64,000 nt of DNA from positions 1,550,001 to 1,614,000 of the forward strand of contig NZ_JAVIWI010000001.1 of the NCBI RefSeq assembly GCF_034314085.1, read 5' to 3'. Positions 56,552 through 64,000 of the stretch are shown in pieces (the first letter of the stretch is position 1; each line of letters opens with the position of its first letter). The position numbers and the translations under genes are program-made. Under the pieces are notes generated by a model. The model was given only the letters and a program-made list of their open reading frames with translations, was not told the DNA's origin and did not search any database. The DNA comes from Undibacterium sp. 5I1 (GTDB lineage: Bacteria > Pseudomonadota > Gammaproteobacteria > Burkholderiales > Burkholderiaceae_D).

Positions 56552-57676
56552 TTAGACAAACCGCGCATCATCAAACTGGGCGATCTCTACTGGATTATTT
56601 CTTTTTAATGCGTAGTCTTTAGCAAACTCTGTAACCGCTTGCCGCAACAAACCTACTCCGGCACCAGTTTGCGCACTCAAAAAAACTCTTTGAATTTTAT
56701 CATACTCACCTAGCTCCAAACTCGGCTCCAAACCAGCCAAATCGATCTTATTCCAAACCAATAATTGAGGAATATGGTCAGCACCGATCTCTTTCAATAC
56801 GTCATTAACTTGTTGAATTTGGTCTAAGCGCACTGGGCTACTTGCATCAACTATATGCAACAACAGATCGGCATGAATTGTCTCTTCCAAAGTAGCACGA
56901 AATGCATCGACCAATTGATGCGGTAGTTCCCTGATGAACCCTACCGTGTCAGATATCACGACACTACCTGCATCGGCAAGATACAAACGTCGTGATGTAG
57001 TGTCTAACGTAGCAAACAACTGGTCTGCTGCGTAAGCACCCGCCTTCGTCAACGAATTAAATAACGTAGATTTACCCGCATTGGTATAACCAACCAAAGA
57101 TACTGAAAAGGTGTGGCTTCTACCACGCGAACGTCTTTGTGTTTCACGCTGCTTATGCAACTTACCCATACGAGCTTTAAGTGCTTTAACTCGATCCCCG
57201 ATTAAACGGCGATCAGTTTCAAGCTGAGTCTCTCCAGGCCCGCGCAAACCAATACCACCCTTTTGTCGCTCCAGATGAGTCCAGCCGCGTATCAACCTTG
57301 TAGCAAGATGCTGCAACTGCGCTAATTCGACTTGGACTTTACCTTCATGACTATGAGCACGCTGCGCGAAAATATCAAGAATCAGACTAGTTCTGTCGAC
57401 CACCCGTATTTTCAAACGTCGCTCTAAATTCCGCTGTTGTGCAGGTGATAATGCATGATTAAAGATTGCAATATCGAGCTCAGCATCAGCAATGGTATTT
57501 GCAATCTCATCCGCTTTACCAGAGCCCACAAATAACGCAGCATCAGGACTAGAGCGCTTGCAGGTAATGGTTGTGATGGGCTCTGCCCCCGCAGATTGGG
57601 AGAGCAGAGATAGTTCTTCTAAACTAGCGGCAAAATCATCTTTACCGAAGTCCACACCGATTAAAACGGCGCGCAT
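56552..57676 (-). CDS. hflX: HflX, ribosome-associated GTPase
   Basis: A 374-residue GTPase. The N-terminal HflX domain has RRLKIRVVDRTSLILDIFAQ, RAHSHEGKVQVELAQLQ and GGIGLRGPGETQLETDRRL. The G domain has G1 GYTNAGKSTLFN, G3 DTVGFIRELPHQL and G4 VWNKIDLAG. HflX binds 70S/50S ribosomes and helps split stalled ribosomes, especially in heat stress. It lies between hfq (38 bp) and hflK. Confidence 0.97.
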   Translation of the reverse strand: MRAVLIGVDFGKDDFAASLEELSLLSQSAGAEPITTITCKRSSPDAALFVGSGKADEIANTIADAELDIAIFNHALSPAQQRNLERRLKIRVVDRTSLILDIFAQRAHSHEGKVQVELAQLQHLATRLIRGWTHLERQKGGIGLRGPGETQLETDRRLIGDRVKALKARMGKLHKQRETQRRSRGRSHTFSVSLVGYTNAGKSTLFNSLTKAGAYAADQLFATLDTTSRRLYLADAGSVVISDTVGFIRELPHQLVDAFRATLEETIHADLLLHIVDASSPVRLDQIQQVNDVLKEIGADHIPQLLVWNKIDLAGLEPSLELGEYDKIQRVFLSAQTGAGVGLLRQAVTEFAKDYALKRNNPVEIAQFDDARFV

Positions 57677-57714
57677 AGAAAAATTTTATTTTTCAAAAAA
57701 TAAATGCCTAATAA

Positions 57715-57951
57715 TTACTCGGGCTCTGACTCAGTATTGATGGTCACAGCACGTGCGGGAACAACAGTAGAAATGGCGTGTTTGTATACCATCTGCGTCA
57801 CTGTATTACGCAATAAAACTACGTATTGATCAAAAGATTCAATATGACCTTGCAACTTAATGCCATTCACCAAATAGATGGATACAGGAATATGTTCTTT
57901 ACGAAGTGCGTTCAAGAACGGGTCTTGTAACAGTTGCCCTTTATTACTCAT
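57715..57951 (-). CDS. hfq: Hfq, RNA chaperone
   Basis: A 78-residue Sm-like protein starting [20 protein letters not shown]. Sm1 ([20 protein letters not shown]) and Sm2 ([12 protein letters not shown]) carry the proximal and distal RNA-binding residues. A short C-terminal tail follows, as is usual in betaproteobacteria. Hfq hexamers pair small RNAs with mRNAs. It heads the hfq-hflX-hflK-hflC series. Confidence 0.98.
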   Translation of the reverse strand: MSNKGQLLQDPFLNALRKEHIPVSIYLVNGIKLQGHIESFDQYVVLLRNTVTQMVYKHAISTVVPARAVTINTESEPE

Positions 57952-58093
57952 AACAGCTCCAATATGTTGTTGTGATCAGGAGTTGGGGACACATTGCAAA
58001 AGTTCAAGAGTCCCAATAGTTGATTACCTTGTAACTGTAATCTATTTTCGCTTGCGCTGCTTGCTAGATCCACCAACGATCAAATGAAAATTC

Positions 58094-59437
58094 TTATTTT
58101 TCAGTTTTAGAGAAAGGATTTTTACCTGAGCGCATTTCTATGCGCAAAGGGGTTCCCACTAAAGAAAAGGTTTCTCGGAAATGTTTTTCCAAATAGCGTT
58201 TATATACATCACCAATGGAATCCAAGGCATTGCCGTGAATAACAATAATGGGTGGATTTTGACCGCCTTGGTGGGCATAACGCAGCTTAGGTCTTATCGA
58301 GCCTTTACGCTTCGGCTGCTGATGCTCCACAGCTTCTATCAACGCACGAGTTAATTTTGGCGTTGATAAGTTCGCTGTTGCTGCAGCATAAGCAGCATCG
58401 ACTGATTTCATTAAAGAGGCAATACCGCTAGCTTTTAAAGCAGAAATAAAATGAAACTTAGCAAATGTTAAAAAATTTAGCTTACGTTCAATATCTAATT
58501 TGATTTCATCGCGTCTGTCGCTTTGCAAGCCATCCCATTTATTGACACCAATAACTAAGGCTCGTCCAGACTCCAAGATAAAGCCCGCTATATGTGCATC
58601 TTGCTCAGATATATCTTGCTGCGCATCGAGCATCAGCAACACGACATTTGCTTCCGAAACCGATTGTAAAGTTTTGACTACAGAAAATTTTTCTATTGCC
58701 TCAAACACTTTTCCACGGCGGCGAATACCCGCTGTGTCAATCAAAGTGTAATGTTTTCCATCGCGCTCAAAAGGAATTTCAATCGAATCACGGGTAGTAC
58801 CGGGCATATCAAATGCTATGACCCGATCCTCGCCTAATAGTGTGTTAACTAAAGTTGATTTACCAACATTGGGACGCCCAACTATCGCGAGCTTGATTCC
58901 CCTTACGACATCATCTGGCTCCTCCAATTCTGGAGGTCTTTGCGCAAACGCAATGTCTAACGACTCCTCAACTAAATCTGTTACGCCATCTCCGTGCGCT
59001 GCTGAAATGACGTACGGATCGCCTAACCCTAATTCATAAAAATCGGCTGTAACAGAGCTATATTTCATACCCTCAGCTTTATTTACTACCAACATCACGG
59101 AGCGTCCAGATTTTCGCAAAAAATCCGTAATAGTTTTATCATGCGGAGTCAAACCCTGACGTCCATCAACGATAAACACAACCACATCAGCCTCAGCTAC
59201 AGCCTGCTTAGTTTGCTTAGCCATTTCATGCATGATGCCTTCTTTGGCAACGGGCTCGAAACCACCAGTATCTATAACCAAAAATGGACGTTCACCAATA
59301 CGTCCCTCACCGTAATGCCTATCCCTTGTCAAACCAGGAAGATCTGCCACTAGCGCGTCACGAGAGCGAGTAAGTCGATTGAACAGCGTGGATTTGCCGA
59401 CATTTGGTCGACCTATAAGTGCAATAACCGGCTTCAT
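58094..59437 (-). CDS. der: Der (EngA), double-domain ribosome assembly GTPase
   Basis: A 447-residue protein with two GTPase domains in tandem. G1 motifs are [15 protein letters not shown] (from about residue 7) and [15 protein letters not shown] (from about 187). Each domain has G3 and G4 motifs (DTGGFEPV and [18 protein letters not shown] and GVNKWDGL). A C-terminal KH-like domain ([20 protein letters not shown]) completes it. Der is needed for 50S subunit assembly. It follows bamB with 6 bp between. Confidence 0.98.
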   Translation of the reverse strand: MKPVIALIGRPNVGKSTLFNRLTRSRDALVADLPGLTRDRHYGEGRIGERPFLVIDTGGFEPVAKEGIMHEMAKQTKQAVAEADVVVFIVDGRQGLTPHDKTITDFLRKSGRSVMLVVNKAEGMKYSSVTADFYELGLGDPYVISAAHGDGVTDLVEESLDIAFAQRPPELEEPDDVVRGIKLAIVGRPNVGKSTLVNTLLGEDRVIAFDMPGTTRDSIEIPFERDGKHYTLIDTAGIRRRGKVFEAIEKFSVVKTLQSVSEANVVLLMLDAQQDISEQDAHIAGFILESGRALVIGVNKWDGLQSDRRDEIKLDIERKLNFLTFAKFHFISALKASGIASLMKSVDAAYAAATANLSTPKLTRALIEAVEHQQPKRKGSIRPKLRYAHQGGQNPPIIVIHGNALDSIGDVYKRYLEKHFRETFSLVGTPLRIEMRSGKNPFSKTEK

Positions 59438-59443
59438 TTAGTA

Positions 59444-60592
59444 TTACTCGGTTGTCAATGCAACCACTGCCCCTGATTTGGTTTGAACGATCAAACTCGA
59501 GCCAACTACAGTTGGAGCTGCCAAAATTTGACTGCCATCGGTACTAATACGACCGATGAAAGAACCATCCTCTCGTGAGAGAAAATGGATAAAGCCAGAA
59601 CCGTCGCCAACAGCAACAGCTCGACCGAAAGAAATTGGTGCGGACAAACGCCTGTAAGCTAATTTATCATTTCGCCAAACACTAGCACCGGTACTACGAG
59701 CATAAGCGGATACAGCGCCCGAATTATCTGCGGCAAAAACAAATCGCTCATCTGCACTTACACCAACTTCGCTGGATAAAGTTTTCGCCCAGCGCGCAGC
59801 ACCAGTGGTTAAGTCATAACAACCAACACGTCCTTGATAAGCAGAAACACAAGCCTCATTTCCAATAATAAACGGAGTTCCAGAAACATCGGTAATTCGC
59901 TCAAGCTCAGTCGCACCTTTAGGATCTGCAACAGCAACCTCCCAACGCAAACCTCCATTAGCTAAAGAAAAAGATGCTAGCTTACCGCCAGGCAATGCGA
60001 CTATAGCCCACTGATCCGCGATTGCGATGCCTTGAATGGTACGTAAGGTCAAAATTGGCAGTGGTCTCTCGATAGACCATTTTTTTGTTCCTGTTGCTAT
60101 ATCGTACGCCGCGATTTTGTTATCCATACTACGAACAACCACAACATCTTTGGCCACAGCTGGAGAGGAAAGTATCTCGCTGGAAGTTTGTACACTCCAG
60201 TGCAACTTACCCTCGGTATCAAAAGCGAATAACATACCTTTTCGCCCTGCAACAACTATTACAGAAGCGCTAGCACCAACTCCAGCAGTCAAAGAAGAGC
60301 CTGCATTGATACGCCAGACCGCCCGACCATTAGCAGCATCCAATCTAACTACAGTACCATCCACTGCAGCCGCATATACGTCTGCACCAACTTGAGCAGG
60401 CGTAAATACATATTCACCTGATGAGCCAACCGAGCTTGACCAAAGAGTCTTCACTGGCATGGTCACAGTAAAATCCTGCAAGGTAGCCGGAATATTTTTT
60501 GTTTCAGACTTACTCGCAAACGGATTCATAGAGGAACAAGCCGCGAGGGAAAGCAATACTAATGAGGCCAGCAATTTGCCAGAAAAATGCAT
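59444..60592 (-). CDS. bamB: BamB, outer-membrane assembly lipoprotein
   Basis: A 382-residue protein with a lipoprotein signal (LLASLVLLSLAAC, cysteine at residue 19). PQQ-type beta-propeller repeats follow (VDGTVVRLDAANGRAVWRIN, YDIATGTKKWSIE, YDLTTGAARWAKTLS). BamB is a periplasmic part of the BAM complex that inserts outer-membrane proteins. The yfgM-bamB-der order is standard. Confidence 0.97.
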   Translation of the reverse strand: MHFSGKLLASLVLLSLAACSSMNPFASKSETKNIPATLQDFTVTMPVKTLWSSSVGSSGEYVFTPAQVGADVYAAAVDGTVVRLDAANGRAVWRINAGSSLTAGVGASASVIVVAGRKGMLFAFDTEGKLHWSVQTSSEILSSPAVAKDVVVVRSMDNKIAAYDIATGTKKWSIERPLPILTLRTIQGIAIADQWAIVALPGGKLASFSLANGGLRWEVAVADPKGATELERITDVSGTPFIIGNEACVSAYQGRVGCYDLTTGAARWAKTLSSEVGVSADERFVFAADNSGAVSAYARSTGASVWRNDKLAYRRLSAPISFGRAVAVGDGSGFIHFLSREDGSFIGRISTDGSQILAAPTVVGSSLIVQTKSGAVVALTTE

Positions 60593-60604
60593 GAACTACT
60601 CCTA

Positions 60605-61270
60605 TTATTTACTAGCTGAATTACTTGCAAGCTTAGCCTCGGCACCACCAAGAGCATCGAGCTTTATTTGGATTAACTGACGCGCAGGATTTTTCTCTTT
60701 TGTCTTTTCTAATGCACTCTGAAATGCAGCGCGGGCTTCTACAGGTTTATTTTGAGCGAGATAAATATCGCCTTTCCGATCAGCAATATCTCCAGCAAAT
60801 TCTGGCGAAAAATCACCTGACAAAAAAGCTAGTCCTTCATCGTAAGCTCGTTCATCCAAGGCAATACCTGCTAAACGAATTTTTGCGATCGCTTTATATT
60901 CTTCCACACTACTATGATCAATGACCCAATGTAATTGGGCTTTGACTACTTTGATATCTCCAGCATCAAAAGCACTCTTAGCTGCTGTCATTGCGGACAT
61001 TGCCGCATATGGTGTTTTAGAAAATTTTTGAACGACGTCATTAGCCGCTCGCTGCACTTTTGCATTATCTTTAGCTTGCACCGCCTTTTGTAGCACGTCA
61101 TACAATTGTGACGCCTGACTTGACTGATCACGCTGATAGCTGGTCCAGCCCGTCCATGCAGCGTAAGCAGATAAAGCGATTACCAACAGCCAAGTAACTA
61201 GGTTGCCGTATTGTTTCCACCATGCTTTGAGAGTGTCTAATTGCTCTTGTTCTTCGAGATCGTATGCCAT
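60605..61270 (-). CDS. YfgM-like inner-membrane TPR protein
   Basis: A 221-residue protein that opens MAYDLEEQEQLDTLKAWWKQ. One membrane helix (about residues 23-44) is followed by TPR-like helices (QLYDVLQKAVQAKDNAKVQR and later DIYLAQNKPVEARAAFQSAL). YfgM-type proteins associate with the SecYEG translocon and periplasmic chaperones. It lies between hisS (12 bp) and bamB in the standard order, which supports the assignment. Confidence 0.93.
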   Translation of the reverse strand: MAYDLEEQEQLDTLKAWWKQYGNLVTWLLVIALSAYAAWTGWTSYQRDQSSQASQLYDVLQKAVQAKDNAKVQRAANDVVQKFSKTPYAAMSAMTAAKSAFDAGDIKVVKAQLHWVIDHSSVEEYKAIAKIRLAGIALDERAYDEGLAFLSGDFSPEFAGDIADRKGDIYLAQNKPVEARAAFQSALEKTKEKNPARQLIQIKLDALGGAEAKLASNSASK

Positions 61271-61282
61271 TTTGTATAAAGT

Positions 61283-62644
61283 CTAGTGATGAATATGAAT
61301 ATGAGTTGGATCGTCACAGCATTCGCCTGCATCACCGATCCCAGCGATCTGGTCAACCAAATAATCAACAGCAGTATCAAACGGCACCGTGACTTGGTTA
61401 TTCTCCATATCTTCCGTGCGCATTGCTTTGATACTGACAGTATTCGATGCGGACTCATCCTCACCGATGATGACTGCGTAGGCTGCTCCACTACCGTCTG
61501 CTTTTTTCATTTGCGATTTAAAACTACCTACACCGCTTGCAGTTGCGCAATGTAACACAACATCTAGCCCCGCATCGCGCAAACGCTCGCCTAATACGAA
61601 AGATTGTTCTTGTGCTTTGCTACCTTGATGCACAAGATAGATATCGCATTGGGCTGGCGCATGTGTCTCGCCAGATGCTTTCATTAACTCCAACAATCGC
61701 TCAATCCCCATTGCGAAGCCACAAGCGGGAGTAGGTTTACCACCGAAAATACTAAATAAGGAATCATAGCGACCACCTGCACACACTGTACCTTGTGAAC
61801 CCAATTGATCAGTTACCCACTCAAAAACTGTACGGTTGTAATAATCCATGCCGCGCACCAGACGTGTATTGATCGTGAATGGAATACTATTGTCACGCAA
61901 TATTTTTTGAACACCTAAGAAGTGTGACATAGACTCTTCACCAAGATAACTAAGCAGCTTAGGTGCAGCATTTACCATTTCTTGCATTGCCGGATTTTTA
62001 GTGTCAAGAATACGCAGAGGATTGCTATGCAAGCGTCGCTGCGCCTCGGCATCTAAAATATCTTTATGATGTTCAAAGTAGGCAATCAATGCTACACGAT
62101 GCTGAATACGCTCTTCTGCGTCACCAATCGAATTTAGTTCAAGACGTACGTCTTGCAAACCTAAATCATCCCAAAGACGCTGACACATAATGATTAATTC
62201 TGCATCGATATCAGGGCCACTAAAGCCTAAAGCCTCAGCCCCTACTTGATGGAATTGACGATAGCGTCCACGTTGCGGCTTTTCATGCCTAAACATGGGT
62301 CCGTTGTACCAAAGACGTCGCGGACCTTCGTAAGTCAAATTATGCTCTAGTGCTGCACGCACAACGCCGGCCGTGTTCTCTGGACGCAGGGTTAATTTAT
62401 CCCCATTCATTGCATCTTCAAAGGAGTACATTTCCTTCTCAACGATATCAGTAACTTCACCAAGACCGCGAGCAAATAAGGCCGTAGGCTCAACGATAGG
62501 CGTACGAATTTGTTGAAAGCCATAACTCTTCAAAACAGACTGCACCGTATTTTCAAACAATTCCCATAAGGGAGAATCGGTTGGAAGAAGGTCATTCATC
62601 CCCTTCACACCAACAATTTTTTCTATTTTTTTATTTTCAGACAT
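61283..62644 (-). CDS. hisS: HisS, histidyl-tRNA synthetase
   Basis: A 453-residue class II synthetase. Motif 2 region ([31 protein letters not shown]), histidine-binding [15 protein letters not shown] and motif 3 [15 protein letters not shown] are all present. The anticodon-binding domain follows. The last 14 residues form a Cys/His-rich tail ([14 protein letters not shown]) that looks like a metal-binding extension. It lies between ispG (38 bp) and the YfgM-like gene. Confidence 0.98.
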   Translation of the reverse strand: MSENKKIEKIVGVKGMNDLLPTDSPLWELFENTVQSVLKSYGFQQIRTPIVEPTALFARGLGEVTDIVEKEMYSFEDAMNGDKLTLRPENTAGVVRAALEHNLTYEGPRRLWYNGPMFRHEKPQRGRYRQFHQVGAEALGFSGPDIDAELIIMCQRLWDDLGLQDVRLELNSIGDAEERIQHRVALIAYFEHHKDILDAEAQRRLHSNPLRILDTKNPAMQEMVNAAPKLLSYLGEESMSHFLGVQKILRDNSIPFTINTRLVRGMDYYNRTVFEWVTDQLGSQGTVCAGGRYDSLFSIFGGKPTPACGFAMGIERLLELMKASGETHAPAQCDIYLVHQGSKAQEQSFVLGERLRDAGLDVVLHCATASGVGSFKSQMKKADGSGAAYAVIIGEDESASNTVSIKAMRTEDMENNQVTVPFDTAVDYLVDQIAGIGDAGECCDDPTHIHIHH

Positions 62645-62682
62645 ACTTTACAACCTAATTATTTATTAGCCGCATACGTTGG

Positions 62683-63948
62683 TTACACATTAGAGGGAGT
62701 GTAATGATTCTTCACATAATCCAATACGATAGCTTGGAATTCTTCTGAGATATTATCGCCTCGCAAAGTGAGCGCCTTTGCTCCATCAATAAAAACGGGT
62801 GCGGCAGGAGACTCGCCGGTACCAGGCAAGCTAATCCCAATATTGGCATGTTTGGATTCTCCGGGACCATTTACGATACAGCCCATCACCGCAACATTCA
62901 TGCTTTCCACGCCGGGATATTGTTTTTTCCAAACAGGCATCTGATCGCGTAAAAAGGTTTGAATACTATCTGCCAATTCTTGGAATACAGTAGAAGTAGT
63001 ACGCCCGCATCCTGGGCAAGCAATCACCATAGGAGTGAATTTTCTTAAACCCATCGTCTGTAAAATTTCTTGCCCAACTACGACTTCCTTACAACGATCA
63101 CCGCCTGGCTCAGGAGTAAGAGAAATACGAATCGTATCGCCAATCCCCTCTTGCAACAACACAGATAGTGCGGCTGTCGATGCCACAATACCTTTGCTGC
63201 CCATACCTGCTTCTGTCAAGCCTAAATGCAAAGGAAAGTCACAGCGCTGCGCAAGTTCTCGATACACAGCAATTAAATCCTGCACTCCTGAAACCTTGCA
63301 AGACAGAATAATCTTATCGCCAGCTAAACCTAGCTCTTCAGCTCGTTGTGCATTTTCTATTGCAGATGTAATCAACGCCTCATACATCACCGTTTGCGCA
63401 CTCCACGGCTCTGCACGCTGTGCGTTTTCATCCATAATACGCGCGAGTAAAGCTTGATCGAGACTCCCCCAGTTCACTCCGATACGAACAGGCTTATCGT
63501 AGAAACATGCCATCTCTATCATCTGTGCAAACTGAGTATCGCGTTTTGCGCCCTGCCCTACATTGCCTGGATTGATACGATACTTGGATAAAGCCCGGGC
63601 ACAATCAGGAAAGTCTTTTAGCAACGTATGTCCGTTGTAATGAAAATCCCCAACCAAGGGAACATCTATTTCCATCTTATCCAATTGCGCACGAATCGCT
63701 GGCACTGCTGCCGCAGCTTCCGCATTATTAACAGTCAACCTAACAAGTTCAGAACCAGCTCTTGCTAACTCTTTAATTTGAATGGCAGTACCGATTACAT
63801 CAGCGGTATCCGTGTTTGTCATCGACTGAACCACAACTGGCGCAGAACCACCAACGATAACTTGACGCGAGCCATATACAATTTTTGTACTCCGGCTCAA
63901 GCGGCGTATAAATGGTCCAGATGCTATGCCAGAAAAAGAAGATGTCAT
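62683..63948 (-). CDS. ispG: IspG, 4-hydroxy-3-methylbut-2-enyl diphosphate synthase
   Basis: A 421-residue enzyme of the MEP isoprenoid pathway. The N-terminal barrel ([20 protein letters not shown]) and the iron-sulfur cysteines in [10 protein letters not shown] and [18 protein letters not shown] are clear. It converts MEcPP to HMBPP using a 4Fe-4S cluster. hisS follows on the same strand. In relatives a rodZ gene lies upstream, which would be just outside the right edge of the window. Confidence 0.98.
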   Translation of the reverse strand: MTSSFSGIASGPFIRRLSRSTKIVYGSRQVIVGGSAPVVVQSMTNTDTADVIGTAIQIKELARAGSELVRLTVNNAEAAAAVPAIRAQLDKMEIDVPLVGDFHYNGHTLLKDFPDCARALSKYRINPGNVGQGAKRDTQFAQMIEMACFYDKPVRIGVNWGSLDQALLARIMDENAQRAEPWSAQTVMYEALITSAIENAQRAEELGLAGDKIILSCKVSGVQDLIAVYRELAQRCDFPLHLGLTEAGMGSKGIVASTAALSVLLQEGIGDTIRISLTPEPGGDRCKEVVVGQEILQTMGLRKFTPMVIACPGCGRTTSTVFQELADSIQTFLRDQMPVWKKQYPGVESMNVAVMGCIVNGPGESKHANIGISLPGTGESPAAPVFIDGAKALTLRGDNISEEFQAIVLDYVKNHYTPSNV

Positions 63949-64000
63949 ACTTACTTCACACTTAGGTTAAAAACGTTGCTTTCTTTTGTCGGCGCAATAT

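Overview
The window reads as a chromosome segment of a motile, low-GC betaproteobacterium, most likely Burkholderiales close to Oxalobacteraceae. The reasons are the FlhDC master regulator combined with FlhF/FlhG, the MotC/MotD-plus-MotA/MotB stator pairs, the hflC-hflK-hflX-hfq and der-bamB-hisS-ispG neighbourhoods, and HisZ next to purA. Base composition looks low (low-to-mid forties % GC by eye, not computed). The taxonomic placement is inference from gene order and protein style.

Positions 1-34,060 form one nearly continuous flagellar and chemotaxis island. From the left: flgJ-flgB on the minus strand (rod, hook, rings), divergent flgA and flgMN on the plus strand with a near-perfect sigma-28 promoter before flgM, then on the minus strand motD-motC-fliA-flhG-flhF-flhA-flhB, a degenerate-EAL/HDOD protein, cheY-cheB-cheD-cheR, a methyl-accepting chemotaxis protein, cheW-cheA-cheY2, a CheZ-like protein, motB, an insertion sequence, motA, a membrane-anchored methyltransferase, flhC and flhD. 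Transcription of the minus-strand part runs from the regulator flhDC toward the structural genes. The insertion sequence sits exactly between motA and motB.

Positions 34,619-40,159 hold housekeeping genes on the minus strand (dnaQ, tilS, accA, a 3-methyladenine glycosylase, cysS). Positions 40,366-44,742 hold a plus-strand envelope group (TPR protein, L,D-transpeptidase, two cyclophilins, lpxH). Positions 44,982-63,948 return to the minus strand: cysE, rlmB, rnr, a plus-strand tRNA-Leu(CAG), a hemolysin III-family protein, a phosphoribosyltransferase, purA, hisZ, hflC, hflK, hflX, hfq, der, bamB, a YfgM-like protein, hisS and ispG.

The least expected structure is a family of seven intergenic elements of about 85 bp each, scattered from 4,551 to 50,928 in both orientations. 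They share terminal inverted repeats (AATATACTCCCC type), a hairpin at one end and, in the best copies, an internal hairpin ATTGTCCA...TGGACAAT. They lie only in tandem or convergent intergenic gaps, always downstream of a stop codon. They look like a miniature mobile or REP-like family, or a structured 3'-end RNA element. Other points of interest are a FAM173-like membrane methyltransferase between flhC and motA, two mutually exclusive hairpins upstream of flhD, a 12-bp-stem structure between cysE and rlmB, a GC mosaic in the chemoreceptor, and an FlhG without a recognisable Walker A motif.
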